Of a DNA stretch of 64,000 bases, positions 1-9,296 are shown piece after piece (within the stretch, counting starts at the first letter, position 1; the number at the start of each line of letters is the position of its first letter). The stretch is from Halobacillus litoralis (GTDB lineage Bacteria > Bacillota > Bacilli > Bacillales > Halobacillaceae). The position numbers and the translations under genes are program-made. Below the pieces are notes generated by a model. The model ran no database searches. It worked only from the letters and a program-made list of their open reading frames with translations, and had not been told where the DNA came from. Where the stretch lies: NCBI RefSeq assembly GCF_009856355.1, contig NZ_WMEW01000001.1:124001-188000 (forward strand), written 5' to 3'.

Positions 1-704
1 CCGATGAAGCGGATAAAGGAGGCGTATAGAGCTCCGGCAAGTCCGGCAAAAAAAGCCGTAAGGACAAAAACCATCAGTTTATTTTTCATCGTGGATATGC
101 CAAGCGTGCGGGCCAGATCTTCACTGTTGCGGATCGCTATAAACGTCCGGCCGGTCAATGAATGGACAATACGGTACATGATCAGAATGGTAAGCAGAAG
201 AAAAGCAAAAATTAAGTAGTATTGAGAAATCGGTGTCTGGAAGGATATCGGTCCGATATTGGAAGGTTCCGGGATGCCGATCAACCCGCGTACGCCGCCG
301 GTTAAGCTGTCCCATTTATCAATGATGAGGTAGATGATGTATCCGACACAAAGCGTATAGATGGCAAAAAAGTGCTCCCTCGTCCTTAAGGAAACGAGAC
401 CGACGACCAATCCGAGAGCACTGGTGATTACACAGGCCAGAAGGAGCGCGATCCAGTAGTTCATTCCTGTCTTAACCGTCAATAGTCCCAAACCATAGGC
501 TCCGACGGCAAAAAATCCAGCGTGGGCCAGGGACAAGTAACCGGTATAGCCGGCGAGGAGATTCAGGCCGTACACGGCAATCATCCAAATAAAGGCGAGC
601 GTTAAAATATGCAGAAAGTAGGCGTTGGGCAGAACAAAGGGAAATAAAACACCGGCAGCGATAAATCCAATGAGCCATCCCCTGTTTCTCAGAAGTGAGA
701 CCAA
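1..704 (-). CDS. livM: Branched-chain amino acid-type ABC transporter permease LivM, 3' part cut by window edge
   Basis: Membrane permease of a HAAT-family ABC importer. The minus-strand reading frame runs open from a TTG at 704 to the window edge, giving about 234 residues without a stop. It shows successive hydrophobic segments, the LivM-typical stretch NLLAGYTGYLSLAHAGFFAVGA and, near the edge, a cytoplasmic loop with AIRNSEDLARTLGI, which resembles the loop that contacts the ATPase. I chose TTG 704 because it directly follows the livH stop (707-705) and has a GGGAGGG ribosome site about 8 bases upstream. ATPases (livG, livF) and a binding protein would be expected beyond the left edge. 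The real substrate may be a hydrophobic carboxylate, given the acyl-CoA genes upstream; that is inference. Confidence 0.9.
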   Translation of the reverse strand, partial: MVSLLRNRGWLIGFIAAGVLFPFVLPNAYFLHILTLAFIWMIAVYGLNLLAGYTGYLSLAHAGFFAVGAYGLGLLTVKTGMNYWIALLLACVITSALGLVVGLVSLRTREHFFAIYTLCVGYIIYLIIDKWDSLTGGVRGLIGIPEPSNIGPISFQTPISQYYLIFAFLLLTILIMYRIVHSLTGRTFIAIRNSEDLARTLGISTMKNKLMVFVLTAFFAGLAGALYASFIRFI

Positions 705-1568
705 TTAAAAGCCCTCCCTTGAAAACAATCCTTTAGGCTTGATCGACAGAATGATCACAAGCATTAAAAAGGCGATGATGTCCTTGTAGTCGTTTGAAAT
801 GTACGTGGCTCCGAGACTTTCAGTAAACCCGAGAATGTATCCCCCTAAAATGGCACCGGGGACGCTCCCCATCCCTCCAAGGATAATAATGACGAAAGCT
901 TTCAGAATAACGAGATGTCCCATACCGGGGAATACAAGGTTAATAGGGGCTGACAAGGAAGCAGCAACAGCAGCGAGCCCGCCGGACAGCATGAACGTCA
1001 GCATGGCTACTCTGCTCGTGTTGATTCCGACAAGGCTGGCCCCTTCACGGTTCTGCGCCATGGCAATGATCGTGGAGCCGGTGTACGTCTTCTTTAAAAA
1101 CACATAAAGCAGAATCATGACGACGACCGCTCCGATATTAATCAGGACACGCTGCGTTGTTGCCGTCATACCAAAAAGGTTGACGACCTGGCCATACGGG
1201 GTTTCCATCGTACGGTAGTCCGCTCCCCAGATCAGCTGGGCAAAGGCTTCGAGAAACAACAGAATACCGATCGCCGCTATTTTGTCATGAATCGGTGGTG
1301 CATTTCGGAGAGGATGGAACACCAGTCTGTCCATCAAAACCCCGAGCAGACCGACGACGAGAACAGACACGGCCATTGCAATCCAGTAATGAATGCCCCA
1401 CAAAAGCATCATCGTCAAGGTTATGTACGCACCCAGCATGTATAATGCGCCATGAGCAAAGTTCGGAATGTGAAGGATGCCGTACACCAGCGTCAGACCA
1501 AGCGCCACGAGACTGTAGACACTGCCAATCGTCAAACCATTAAACACCTGCTGAATGAAGATATCCAT
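705..1568 (-). CDS. livH: Branched-chain amino acid-type ABC transporter permease LivH
   Basis: Partner permease to LivM, 287 residues, the usual LivH length. It begins MDIFIQQVFNGLTIGSVYSL, a typical LivH N-terminus, and has about eight hydrophobic segments with the conserved GALYMLGAYITL and AMAQNREGASLVGI loop motifs. The gene abuts livM with no gap, so the two are translationally coupled. It lies 64 bases downstream of the acyl-CoA ligase on the same strand, separated by a GC-rich hairpin (1602-1626). LivHM-type permeases carry branched amino acids, amides, urea and some aromatic or alicyclic acids. Which of these applies cannot be read from the sequence. Confidence 0.93.
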   Translation of the reverse strand: MDIFIQQVFNGLTIGSVYSLVALGLTLVYGILHIPNFAHGALYMLGAYITLTMMLLWGIHYWIAMAVSVLVVGLLGVLMDRLVFHPLRNAPPIHDKIAAIGILLFLEAFAQLIWGADYRTMETPYGQVVNLFGMTATTQRVLINIGAVVVMILLYVFLKKTYTGSTIIAMAQNREGASLVGINTSRVAMLTFMLSGGLAAVAASLSAPINLVFPGMGHLVILKAFVIIILGGMGSVPGAILGGYILGFTESLGATYISNDYKDIIAFLMLVIILSIKPKGLFSREGF

Positions 1569-1601
1569 GGAACGTCTCCTTTACCTTCAATTTAAAAGCG
1601 G

Positions 1602-1626
1602 CCGGCCCCGGATTCTCCGGGACCGG
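1602..1626 (-). terminator. Hairpin between acyl-CoA ligase and livH
   Basis: Arms CCGGCCCCGGA (1602-1612) and TCCGGGACCGG (1616-1626) pair over 11 bases with one G-T, around a 3-base loop. In the gene direction only CCGCTTTTAAA follows, so the U-tract is weak. It may attenuate rather than end transcription into livHM. Confidence 0.55.
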
Positions 1627-1632
1627 GTGTTT

Positions 1633-3312
1633 TTATTCCACTGGTCCGGTTTCTGCCTTCTGCCTTTCCTGTTCCTGAAGCTTACGCCAGAGAATTTTCC
1701 CGCTGTTGGTCATCGGGAATGCCCGCACAAATTCCACCTTGCGCGGATATTTATAGGCGGCCATTTTCTCTTTGGACCAGGAAATGATCTCCTCTTCAGC
1801 GACTTGTCCTTCCCAGCCGTCATTTAATATGACAAAAGCTTTGATTTCCTCTCCTTTTCTAGGGTCGGGAACTCCGACAACGCACGCCTGCTGGACAGCC
1901 GGATGGTCGTATAACGCCGACTCGACTTCTGTCGGCCAGACGTTGTAGCCCGATGCGTTGATCATCCGCTTCAGACGATCAACCATGAAGAAGTAGCCTT
2001 CGTCATCATAGCGTCCAATATCTCCGGTCCTGAAGAAGGATTTTCCTTCGATATCGATAAACGCATGTTCGTTTTCATCCTCCCGGTTGTAATAACCGGT
2101 CATCACCTGCGGTCCGTTGACGACAATTTCACCAATCTCACCAACGCCCACTTCCTCAAGAGTGCCGGGATCGATGATTCTCGAATCGACATCAAAAGAA
2201 GGGATACCGAGGCACTGCATCTTCGGCCGCTCCTGTGGGTTGAAATGGGTCTGGGCGATGGTTTCTGAAAGCCCGTACCCTTCGACAAATTCAAGGCCTG
2301 TCAGCTTGTACAGCTTTTCTCCAAGCGCCTTCGGAAAAGCAGCACCGCCTCCGGATATGCCATGGAGGGAAGCCATATCCTCCGCCTGCAGCTCAGGGTT
2401 CGCAAGGAAATCAACAAGCATCGTACTGATGGTAACCCAGTGGGTACACTGCTCGCCGCGCAGCAGCTGCCGGGCGGTTTCCCTGTTCCAACGCGTCATA
2501 AGCACCATCGTGCTGCCGCTGTATATCGGCATGTGCATGCTGTGGACCATACCTGTGACGTGGAACAATGGAAGCGTACCGAGGGAGCGGGCATCCATCG
2601 TCACCCGGGACCAGTAATAGGCCCCGAGGGTATTCGCCTGGACGGTCCGGTGTGTATGCATACATCCTTTTGGAAGTCCGGTCGTCCCTGACGTATACGG
2701 CATGACAGCGAGATCGTCTGCGCTTGCGGCGACATCTTCAGCCGGAACATGTAACCCCAGAGCTTCGGACCATATGTGGACCGCCTCTTCGGTATACACT
2801 TGTTTAGCGGCGGACACTTCCGGCGGGAGATCTACCATTCCGTTTTCCTTCACATAATCGGAATAGGCAGCAGACACGATATATTCCAAGGACGTCGACT
2901 TCAGCAGCGGCTCCACAACATCCATCAATTCCTGACCAGCGAGAGCATGCTTGATCGCGCCGTCTTTCACATAAAACTCCAGTTCACCTGTTTTCAGCAT
3001 CGGGTTGATCGGTACAACGACCGCCCCTGCCCTTACTATCGCATAATACCCGATGATGAACTGCGGGGAGTTCTGCATAAACAACAGCACCTTATCTCCT
3101 TTGTCCACATTGAGATGGACTTGAAGGTACCCGGCCAGGCTGTCCACCTGTTCCTTCAAATCCCCGTAGGACAAACCTGTTCCATAATAACGAATCGCTT
3201 CGTGCGACGGATAGCGCTCGGCAGACATACGCAGATTATCATAAAGGGTCGTTTCAGGAATCGTGAGCGTCTTCGTTAACGTCGGCCAGAAATCATAATG
3301 CTTGGTCAGCAT
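1633..3312 (-). CDS. Acyl-CoA ligase (AMP-binding, long-chain fatty acid CoA ligase-like)
   Basis: Adenylate-forming enzyme, 559 residues, that activates a carboxylic acid with ATP and CoA. The sequence shows the P-loop-like A3 motif YTSGTTGLPKG, the A5 motif GYGLSE, the A7/A8 stretch TGDIGRYDDEGYFFMVDR and the C-terminal catalytic lysine region NSGKILWRKL. I start it at the ATG at 3312 (MLTKHYDFWP) because GAGGAG lies 7 bases upstream; an in-frame start at 3345 would add 11 residues without a good ribosome site. It sits between an SDR gene and livHM in the putative TetR-controlled operon and probably activates the acid imported or degraded by the cluster. Substrate chain length is not deducible. 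Confidence 0.9.
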   Translation of the reverse strand: MLTKHYDFWPTLTKTLTIPETTLYDNLRMSAERYPSHEAIRYYGTGLSYGDLKEQVDSLAGYLQVHLNVDKGDKVLLFMQNSPQFIIGYYAIVRAGAVVVPINPMLKTGELEFYVKDGAIKHALAGQELMDVVEPLLKSTSLEYIVSAAYSDYVKENGMVDLPPEVSAAKQVYTEEAVHIWSEALGLHVPAEDVAASADDLAVMPYTSGTTGLPKGCMHTHRTVQANTLGAYYWSRVTMDARSLGTLPLFHVTGMVHSMHMPIYSGSTMVLMTRWNRETARQLLRGEQCTHWVTISTMLVDFLANPELQAEDMASLHGISGGGAAFPKALGEKLYKLTGLEFVEGYGLSETIAQTHFNPQERPKMQCLGIPSFDVDSRIIDPGTLEEVGVGEIGEIVVNGPQVMTGYYNREDENEHAFIDIEGKSFFRTGDIGRYDDEGYFFMVDRLKRMINASGYNVWPTEVESALYDHPAVQQACVVGVPDPRKGEEIKAFVILNDGWEGQVAEEEIISWSKEKMAAYKYPRKVEFVRAFPMTNSGKILWRKLQEQERQKAETGPVE

Positions 3313-3360
3313 GAGATCACTCCTCTTCAATGTAAGCGTTACCAAAAAAATGCAGACAAA

Positions 3361-4122
3361 CTACCTTATGAGCCATCCTCCATCAACCAGAAGATCCGAG
3401 CCTGTCATGTAAGAGGCCTCCTCTGAAGCAGCAAAACAGATGACGCTTGCGATTTCCTCCGGCTGTCCGACTCTCCCAAGCGCTGTATTGCGCTTCACAG
3501 CCTCTTCAAAACGTTTATTCTTCAAGCCTTCCGACGTCATCGGGGTTTCAGCGAACCCCGGCGAAACGGAATTGACGCGGATCCCTTTTTCAGCAAATTC
3601 AAGGGCAAGGGATCGCGTGAAATGAATCACCGCCGCTTTGGATGAACTGTAGTGCGGGATCTGCGCTCCTGCCTTATGGCCGGACAGCGAAGCTACATTG
3701 ACGATCGCCCGCGCACCCTCGGGGCCTTCCATCATGATTTTCCCGAGCGCCTTGGACACGAGAAAAACACTTTTAACGTTCGTTTCCTGTATCCTGTCCC
3801 ATTCATCGGCGTCCAAATCCATAATGGCCGCATTACCGGATGTTCCTGCATTGTTCACAAGGATATGAAGGTCTCCAAACGTTTCTTTGACGAAGGAAGC
3901 CAGTCCAGCCACTTGACTCTCTTCCTTCACATCCGCCTGGAAAACAAAAACTTCCGCTTCCCCGCCTTCGAGAATGTCAGCGGCCACCCGGTCCAGCTTT
4001 TCCTTTGTCCGACCAACAAGGACAACAGCTGCGCCGTCAAGAGCGAGCTTTTTCGCCGTCTGTTCCCCGATTCCACTGCCGGCTCCTGTCACGACGGCCA
4101 CGCGGTCTTTAAAACGGCTCAT
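3361..4122 (-). CDS. SDR family oxidoreductase (FabG-like)
   Basis: Short-chain dehydrogenase, 253 residues. It has the Rossmann motif TGAGSGIG near residues 12-19, the NNAG motif, a catalytic Ser with YSSSKAA (Tyr and Lys of YxxxK) and a C-terminal GSDLLVDGGW. The family reduces 3-oxoacyl or oxidises 3-hydroxyacyl thioesters or other secondary alcohols. It overlaps the thioesterase gene upstream by 4 bases (4119-4122), indicating translational coupling. It is one of three SDRs in this cluster, which suggests each handles a different hydroxyacyl intermediate; that is inference. Confidence 0.88.
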   Translation of the reverse strand: MSRFKDRVAVVTGAGSGIGEQTAKKLALDGAAVVLVGRTKEKLDRVAADILEGGEAEVFVFQADVKEESQVAGLASFVKETFGDLHILVNNAGTSGNAAIMDLDADEWDRIQETNVKSVFLVSKALGKIMMEGPEGARAIVNVASLSGHKAGAQIPHYSSSKAAVIHFTRSLALEFAEKGIRVNSVSPGFAETPMTSEGLKNKRFEEAVKRNTALGRVGQPEEIASVICFAASEEASYMTGSDLLVDGGWLIR

Positions 4123-4532
4123 AGGTTCACCCCCTTTGTTACGTAATCCTCAAGCATCATCCGCCATTCTGCCGGCAGGGCTTCGCTCTTCTGTTCTTCA
4201 TAATTGAAATGGACAACAACCGCTTCGGATACAGCTGCAAGCTGATCCGTGCCTTCTACATAAACGCGGTGGGCAAACGTAAAACTGGAAGTTCCAATCT
4301 CAGCTATCGTCGTTTCAATGAGCAGGTTCTGTCCGAAATAGACCTGACTGATGAAATCACACTTCGTTGACGCGAGGATAAATCGGCCAAGCGTATCCTC
4401 CTGCGCCTGAAACAAGTCGCGAAAAAACTTCCCCCGCGCCTCCTCCAAGTAGATGAAATAGCTCGTGTTATTCACATGCCCGGCCATATCGGTTTCCGAA
4501 AACCGGATCCCTGCCGTGTTTTTATAAATCAT
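4119..4532 (-). CDS. Acyl-CoA thioesterase, YbgC/4HBT hotdog family
   Basis: Hotdog-fold thioesterase, 137 residues, the usual single-domain length. The N-terminal RFSETDMAGHVNNTSYFIYLEEAR matches the 4-hydroxybenzoyl-CoA thioesterase signature, with the catalytic Asp in the ETDMAGHVNN loop. It hydrolyses acyl-CoA, perhaps to release CoA from dead-end intermediates of the pathway. The start ATG at 4532 has GGAGGGG close upstream, and the putative TetR operator lies only about 10 bases beyond that. First gene after the TetR regulator, coupled to the SDR downstream. Confidence 0.87.
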   Translation of the reverse strand: MIYKNTAGIRFSETDMAGHVNNTSYFIYLEEARGKFFRDLFQAQEDTLGRFILASTKCDFISQVYFGQNLLIETTIAEIGTSSFTFAHRVYVEGTDQLAAVSEAVVVHFNYEEQKSEALPAEWRMMLEDYVTKGVNL

Positions 4533-4541
4533 CCTGCCCCT

Positions 4542-4563
4542 CCATTCCTACCAGTCAGTATGT
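4542..4563. promoter_or_regulatory. Putative TetR operator, site 2
   Basis: An imperfect palindrome matching the palindrome at 11277-11298 at 17 of 22 positions, sharing the core CCTACC and the end GTATGT. It is flanked by an outer CATTC/GAATG inverted repeat (4543-4547 and 4564-4568). It lies between the tetR stop and the thioesterase ribosome site, which is where a regulator would control the downstream operon. Confidence 0.6.
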
Positions 4564-4593
4564 GAATGCCGAAGCCTTACGAAAAAGGCTTGG

Positions 4594-5163
4594 TCACTCG
4601 TTGGAGCTGATTCCATTTAAGATCATGGACAAGTATATGTTGGTCAGTTCTTCAGCCGATACTTCCCTGTCCGGATCAAACCAGTAATAACTCCAGTTTG
4701 TCATTCCCAGGATACCTCTTGTCACCATGTTGGGGTCCAGATTGCTCTGGAAATCTCCTTTTTCAATTCCCTCTTCCACCAGCTGTTGGAGGTTTACGCG
4801 GAATTGATCCCTCTTTTCCACAATCTGTTCTAAATAATCTGGACCGAGGTTACGAATTTCACGGAAAAAGATCCGTGCACTCTTTTTTCTGTACTTGATG
4901 CTGTCGAGCACCATGAAAATCATCGAGCGGAGTTTCTCCTTGGAATTCTGTTTGGTGTCGTTTAAGATTTTCTGCTGGTTTCCGAGCAGGAATTCGATGA
5001 AATCCAGATGGATATCTGTCAGCAGCTCCTGCTTATTTTTAAAATAGTAATAAAATGTTCCTTTGGTCACGCCGATCTCCTCGACAATTTCCTGGAGAGA
5101 TGTTTCGGTGAAGCCTTTTTTATCAAATAAATGAATACTTGTTTGAATGATTTCCTGTTTCAT
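4594..5163 (-). CDS. TetR/AcrR family transcriptional regulator of the acyl-CoA cluster
   Basis: DNA-binding repressor, 189 residues. Residues about 8-50 form the TetR helix-turn-helix, with SLQEIVEEIGVTKGTFYYYF as the recognition region; the rest is an all-helical ligand domain. TetR regulators beside fatty-acid or acyl-CoA degradation genes (FadR of Bacillus, PaaR, LiuR types) usually release DNA on binding an acyl-CoA. The position between two gene blocks, with matching palindromes ahead of both, supports control of both. A TATAAT (5199-5204) and a GAAAGGA ribosome site precede the gene, so it has its own promoter. Confidence 0.9.
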   Translation of the reverse strand: MKQEIIQTSIHLFDKKGFTETSLQEIVEEIGVTKGTFYYYFKNKQELLTDIHLDFIEFLLGNQQKILNDTKQNSKEKLRSMIFMVLDSIKYRKKSARIFFREIRNLGPDYLEQIVEKRDQFRVNLQQLVEEGIEKGDFQSNLDPNMVTRGILGMTNWSYYWFDPDREVSAEELTNIYLSMILNGISSNE

Positions 5164-5198
5164 AGATACCGTGTCCTTTCATCTAGGGAAGTGTTTTT

Positions 5199-5204
5199 AT
5201 TATA
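5199..5204 (-). promoter_or_regulatory. Putative -10 box of the tetR gene
   Basis: Minus strand reads TATAAT about 36 bases before the start codon, followed by a GAAAGGA ribosome site. No convincing -35 is seen at 17 bases (TCTTTC), so the promoter may be weak or activator-dependent. Confidence 0.45.
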
Positions 5205-5231
5205 ACATCCCCGTTTTTTATGAAAGAGACC

Positions 5232-6407
5232 TTATTTCGAACGTTCCAAAATCATAGCGATCCCCTGCCCGCCGCCGATACACGCGGTGATCAGGGCATA
5301 AGACGTCTCCTGCCTGTGCAGTTCGTAAATAGCTTTCACTGCAAGGATCGCTCCTGTTGCTCCGAGGGGATGACCATGAGCGATGGCACCGCCGTTCACA
5401 TTCACTTTATCCATGTTCATGTCCAGTTCCGCCTGGCAGGCTAATACCTGGGCTGCGAACGCCTCATTGATTTCAATGACGTCCATATCTTCCAGGGATA
5501 AGCCCGTTTTCTTCAGGACCTTCTTCACAGCCGGCACCGGACCGATCCCCATAATGTTGGGGTCTACACCTGCAACCGTACAGCCGAGGACTTCAGCCAT
5601 AGGAGAAGCTCCGATTTCCTCCGCTTTGGCCCGCGACATGATTGTAAGAGCTGAAGCCGCATCATTTAATCCCGAGCTGTTGGCTGCCGTTACGGACCCG
5701 TCCTTCCGAAAAGCCGGTGGAAGTTCCGCCATGCCCTCAAGCGTAGAGTTCGGGCGTGGATGCTCATCTGTATCAAATACGACCGGGTCTCCTTTTTTCA
5801 CTGGAATGTGAAGGGGGACGATCTGCTCAGCAAAACGGCCGGCTTCCACAGCAGCTGCCATCCGTTCCTGACTTGTCTGTGCAAACTGGTCCTGATCCTC
5901 TCTGGAGATCCGGTATTTTTCAGCCAGGTTTTCCGCTGTCATTCCCATCGGTGGATCGCCGATTTCCTCCGGAGACAGCTGTGATCCTCTAAATTGCGGT
6001 GGTGACGGACTGTAAGCCCGTTCAGGCTTGTCCATCAAGTACGGTGCCCTGCTCATACTTTCCGTTCCCCCTGCCACATAAACATCCCCATGTCCAGCCG
6101 CAACCGCCTGGGCTGCCAGGTGGATCGCATTCAACCCCGATCCGCACTGGCGGTCGACAGTCAGGCCGGGAAGTTCCATTGATAACCCGGACTGCAGGGC
6201 CGAAAGTCTCGCAATGTTTCCACCGCCACTCAGCACGTTTCCAAAAATGACGTCTTCCACGCTGTCTGCCTGTACACCCGAACGCTTCACCGCTTCTTTG
6301 ATCACTTCCGCTCCAAGAACGTGCGCGGGCACAGAAGCCAGCGCTCCGCCCTGCCTGCCTATCGCGGTCCTTACGGCTGAAACGATGACAGCCTGTCGAT
6401 CACTCAT
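5232..6407 (-). CDS. Thiolase / acetyl-CoA C-acyltransferase
   Basis: Thiolase of 391 residues that cleaves a 3-oxoacyl-CoA with CoA, or runs in reverse as acetoacetyl-CoA synthase. The nucleophilic Cys lies in VDRQCGSGLNAIH, the catalytic His in GGAIAHGHPLGATGA, and the second Cys in ITACIGGGQGIAM. I start it at ATG 6407 (MSDRQAVIV), 6 bases after GAGGAGG; upstream in-frame codons sit on top of the ribosome site. It is the last gene of the upstream block, consistent with the last step of a beta-oxidation-type sequence. Confidence 0.93.
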   Translation of the reverse strand: MSDRQAVIVSAVRTAIGRQGGALASVPAHVLGAEVIKEAVKRSGVQADSVEDVIFGNVLSGGGNIARLSALQSGLSMELPGLTVDRQCGSGLNAIHLAAQAVAAGHGDVYVAGGTESMSRAPYLMDKPERAYSPSPPQFRGSQLSPEEIGDPPMGMTAENLAEKYRISREDQDQFAQTSQERMAAAVEAGRFAEQIVPLHIPVKKGDPVVFDTDEHPRPNSTLEGMAELPPAFRKDGSVTAANSSGLNDAASALTIMSRAKAEEIGASPMAEVLGCTVAGVDPNIMGIGPVPAVKKVLKKTGLSLEDMDVIEINEAFAAQVLACQAELDMNMDKVNVNGGAIAHGHPLGATGAILAVKAIYELHRQETSYALITACIGGGQGIAMILERSK

Positions 6408-6421
6408 ATTCATCCTCCTCT

Positions 6422-7195
6422 TCACATGGCATGTGATCCACCATCAACGATGATCACATCGCCCGTGATATGTTTCGACGCTTTCGAACTGAGAAAAATG
6501 ACCGCACCTTTTAAGTCATCTTCACAGCCGAACTTCCGGAGCGGCGTATTCTTCAAGAATGCCTCCCCACTCTGCTCCATAAGCACTTCCGACATTTTTG
6601 TCGGGAAAAATCCCGGCGCGATGGCATTGACGCGGATGCCGCGCGGCCCCCATTTCACCGCCAGATCTTTAGTAAACGTTAAAACGGCACCTTTGCTGGA
6701 ATTGTAGCCGATCGTATCCATATACTCAGGGTCCGATCCTTTCATGCCTGCGACAGAAGAGATATTGATGATCGCTCCTTCTCCCTGCTCCAGCATCACG
6801 CGGCCGACCGCCTGGGACATGAGGAAGGTGCCGGTCACATTCACTTGGAATACCTTCTGCCAGGCCTTCAGGGGCATGTCCTCGGCAGGAGCACCCCAGG
6901 TCGCTCCGCTGTTGTTGACGAGAATATCAATTTTCCCGAAGTGATCGACGGTTTTGTCCACGATCTCCTGGATGGCGTCCGGGTCGGTGACATCACAAGC
7001 GAATGCCAGAGAATCCACGCCGAGCTCCTTCAACTGCTCGCTCACTTCCCGGCAGGGCTCATACTTCCTGGAACAGACGACAACATGGGCGCCGGACTCT
7101 GCCAAACCTTCAGCCATCTGTCTGCCAAGACCGCGCCCACCGCCTGTAACGACCGCTACCTGACCCGTGAGATTGAACAGCTCACCGGCGTGCAT
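6422..7195 (-). CDS. SDR family oxidoreductase
   Basis: Short-chain dehydrogenase, 257 residues from the chosen start. It shows [19 protein letters not shown] (YxxxK) and the C-terminal [13 protein letters not shown]. The start at ATG 7195 ([11 protein letters not shown]) is preferred because GGAAGGAG lies 8 bases ahead; the frame is open to 7231 but lacks a ribosome site there. It overlaps the dehydrogenase gene upstream by 14 bases (7182-7195). Likely role: oxidation of a 3-hydroxyacyl-CoA intermediate; substrate unknown. Confidence 0.87.
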   Translation of the reverse strand: MHAGELFNLTGQVAVVTGGGRGLGRQMAEGLAESGAHVVVCSRKYEPCREVSEQLKELGVDSLAFACDVTDPDAIQEIVDKTVDHFGKIDILVNNSGATWGAPAEDMPLKAWQKVFQVNVTGTFLMSQAVGRVMLEQGEGAIINISSVAGMKGSDPEYMDTIGYNSSKGAVLTFTKDLAVKWGPRGIRVNAIAPGFFPTKMSEVLMEQSGEAFLKNTPLRKFGCEDDLKGAVIFLSSKASKHITGDVIIVDGGSHAM

Positions 7196-8414
7196 GGACA
7201 GGGCTCCTTCCATAATCTTTCGCCAGTTCATATTTGGCTATTGCTCTGCGGTGGACTTCATCCGGACCGTCTGCCAGCCGTAATGTACGGATGTTGGCCC
7301 AGTTGGCCGCCAGTTCAAAATCTCCACTTACGCCGGCAGCCCCGAAGGCCTGGATCGCACGATCGATGACTTTCAACGCCATGTTCGGTGCCACCACTTT
7401 AATCATGGCGATTTCTGATTTAGCTTCTTTGTTGCCGACGGTATCCATCATATAGGCCGCTTTCAGAGTAAGAAGCCGGGCTTGTTCAATTTCCATTCGT
7501 GATTCCGCAATCCACTCACGGACCACTCCTTGATCGGCCAGTGGTCTACCAAAAGCCTGTCTGCTTTTCACCCGTTCACACATCAGTTCGAGCGCCCGTT
7601 CTGCGGCGCCGATCGTGCGCATGCAGTGATGGATCCGCCCCGGTCCAAGCCGGCCCTGGGCGATAGCAAATCCTTTGCCTTCGTCCCACAGCAGGTTGGA
7701 GGCCGGTACACGGACGTCCTTGAATTCAATCTCTGCATGTCCATGAGGGGCATGATCATAGCCGAAGACCGGAAGTAAGCGCTTTATCGTAACACCTTCG
7801 GAATCAAGCGGCACAAGGATCATCGACTGCTGTTCATGCCTTGCCGCATCCGGATCGTTTTTACCCATGACGATACTGATCTTGCAGCGGGGATCACCAG
7901 CACCCGAGGACCACCATTTCGTCCCGTTAATGACGTATTCATCTCCAACTCTCGTGATACTCGTCTGCACGTTTGTGGCATCGGAAGAAGCGACATCCGG
8001 CTCGGTCATTGAAAAGCAGGAGCGGATTTCCCCGCGCAGCAAAGGCTCCAGCCACTGCTGTTTCTGTTCCTCTGTCCCGTAGCGGACGAGCACTTCCATG
8101 TTCCCTGTATCAGGGGCAGCACAGTTGAATACCTCAGGGGCAATCGCCGAACGTCCCATGATCTCACAGAGCGGCGCATATTCCATATTCGTAAGACCGG
8201 CCCCGTATTCACTTTCAGGGAGAAATAAGTTCCACAACCCCTCTTCTTCTGCCTTCACTTTCAATTCCTCCATGATCGGTGGGATTTCCGAAAAACGGTC
8301 CTCCTTTTTCAACTGCTCCTCATATAAGGCTTCATTGGGATAAATGTGATTCTCCATGAATGTCGTCAGCTTCTCCTGGAGCTCTTTTACTTTCTCAGAA
8401 TGCTCAAAATACAT
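7182..8414 (-). CDS. Acyl-CoA dehydrogenase, ACAD10/11-like
   Basis: FAD enzyme, 410 residues, introducing an alpha-beta double bond into an acyl-CoA. FAD/substrate motifs [16 protein letters not shown] and [15 protein letters not shown] are present, with a C-terminal [16 protein letters not shown]. The ADGPDEVH form, with Asp where classic enzymes have the Glu of YEGT, is typical of the ACAD10/11 group rather than medium-chain enzymes. This group often takes long, branched or hydroxylated acyl chains. It differs in type from the other dehydrogenase of the cluster (10077-11246). Confidence 0.9.
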   Translation of the reverse strand: MYFEHSEKVKELQEKLTTFMENHIYPNEALYEEQLKKEDRFSEIPPIMEELKVKAEEEGLWNLFLPESEYGAGLTNMEYAPLCEIMGRSAIAPEVFNCAAPDTGNMEVLVRYGTEEQKQQWLEPLLRGEIRSCFSMTEPDVASSDATNVQTSITRVGDEYVINGTKWWSSGAGDPRCKISIVMGKNDPDAARHEQQSMILVPLDSEGVTIKRLLPVFGYDHAPHGHAEIEFKDVRVPASNLLWDEGKGFAIAQGRLGPGRIHHCMRTIGAAERALELMCERVKSRQAFGRPLADQGVVREWIAESRMEIEQARLLTLKAAYMMDTVGNKEAKSEIAMIKVVAPNMALKVIDRAIQAFGAAGVSGDFELAANWANIRTLRLADGPDEVHRRAIAKYELAKDYGRSPVHARR

Positions 8415-8427
8415 CGCTCTTCCTCCT

Positions 8428-8847
8428 TTATGTAGCTGATGTTTCTAAATGCTTCCTGAATACCACATTTCCACGAATCACATCTTTCTCCTGCTGATTT
8501 CTCGCATAGACATCAAATGTAATCATGGATTCCTCGTGGCTGACGACATCCGCATGAAGCGTCAGGACATCTCCGACGTACACCATCCCTTGAAATCGAA
8601 TGGAGTAATCCTGGATAAATCCATCTTCATAAAAAGGAGTGAACAGCTTGGCAAGACTTCCCATCGTCCACATCCCATGCGCAATCACACCGGGAAGCCC
8701 GGCTTTTTCCGCTTCTTCATCAATCGTATGAATCGGATTATAATCCCCGGATGCCCCGGCATATTTGATTAGATCCAATCTTGTCACAGCCGGAAGTGTC
8801 ACCGTCTTCAGTTTGTCTCCGGGCTGGACGCCGTACAATGGGTTCAT
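8428..8847 (-). CDS. MaoC-like enoyl-CoA hydratase, catalytic half
   Basis: Single hotdog domain, 139 residues. The hydratase-2 motif GDYNPIH is intact, followed by [11 protein letters not shown], so this half carries the catalytic Asp and His of R-specific enoyl-CoA hydratases. It overlaps the next MaoC-type gene by 4 bases (8844-8847), a layout seen when the two proteins form one heteromeric hydratase. By family logic it adds water to the enoyl-CoA made by the dehydrogenases. Confidence 0.88.
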   Translation of the reverse strand: MNPLYGVQPGDKLKTVTLPAVTRLDLIKYAGASGDYNPIHTIDEEAEKAGLPGVIAHGMWTMGSLAKLFTPFYEDGFIQDYSIRFQGMVYVGDVLTLHADVVSHEESMITFDVYARNQQEKDVIRGNVVFRKHLETSAT

Positions 8848-9284
8848 ACGTTCATCCCCTTCCTGACCGCTTCCGTAATAATCACGACCTGCTCCTCAGA
8901 GAAAATGAGCCGGCCGTCGATATCCTCGCCGTACCGCTTCACTTTGAGAAAACCCATATCACCGCTGCGCCCGCTCCGCTCATAATAATCGTCCACCCGG
9001 GCATAACAGAAGACTTCTTCTCCTACATATAAAGGCCGGTTGTAGTGATAGTGCTGCTCCCCGTGAATCAACCCTTTTTCGGGAAGATGGAGCCCCTCGA
9101 TCCCGCCGTACTCGAATACCCGGGGAAACGTAGGTGGAGCTATGTTTCTCTGCACCGCTTCTTCATCGATAAACAAAGGATGCGGGTCACCGATGGCTTC
9201 TGCGAACTTCTTCACAGCCCCCCGTTCAACGACGTTCTTTACCGGCCTCGATTTTTTCCCTACTGCTTCTTTAAACACGGACAC
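8844..9284 (-). CDS. MaoC-type dehydratase N-terminal half (FAS1-like), probable non-catalytic partner
   Basis: Single hotdog domain of 146 residues resembling MaoC_dehydrat_N. Where a catalytic MaoC has GDxNPIH this protein has GDPHPLFIDEE, so it probably lacks the catalytic pair and instead forms the substrate channel with the following gene product. A ribosome site AGGAGAGG precedes ATG 9284. The 4-base overlap with the catalytic half indicates stoichiometric synthesis. Confidence 0.82.
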   Translation of the reverse strand: MSVFKEAVGKKSRPVKNVVERGAVKKFAEAIGDPHPLFIDEEAVQRNIAPPTFPRVFEYGGIEGLHLPEKGLIHGEQHYHYNRPLYVGEEVFCYARVDDYYERSGRSGDMGFLKVKRYGEDIDGRLIFSEEQVVIITEAVRKGMNV

Positions 9285-9296
9285 CTCTCCTTTTCA

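Noticed and set aside
4573..4594. Terminator after tetR
   Set aside because: AAGCCTT and AAGGCTT can pair, but no T-tract follows on minus; it may simply be part of the operator region.
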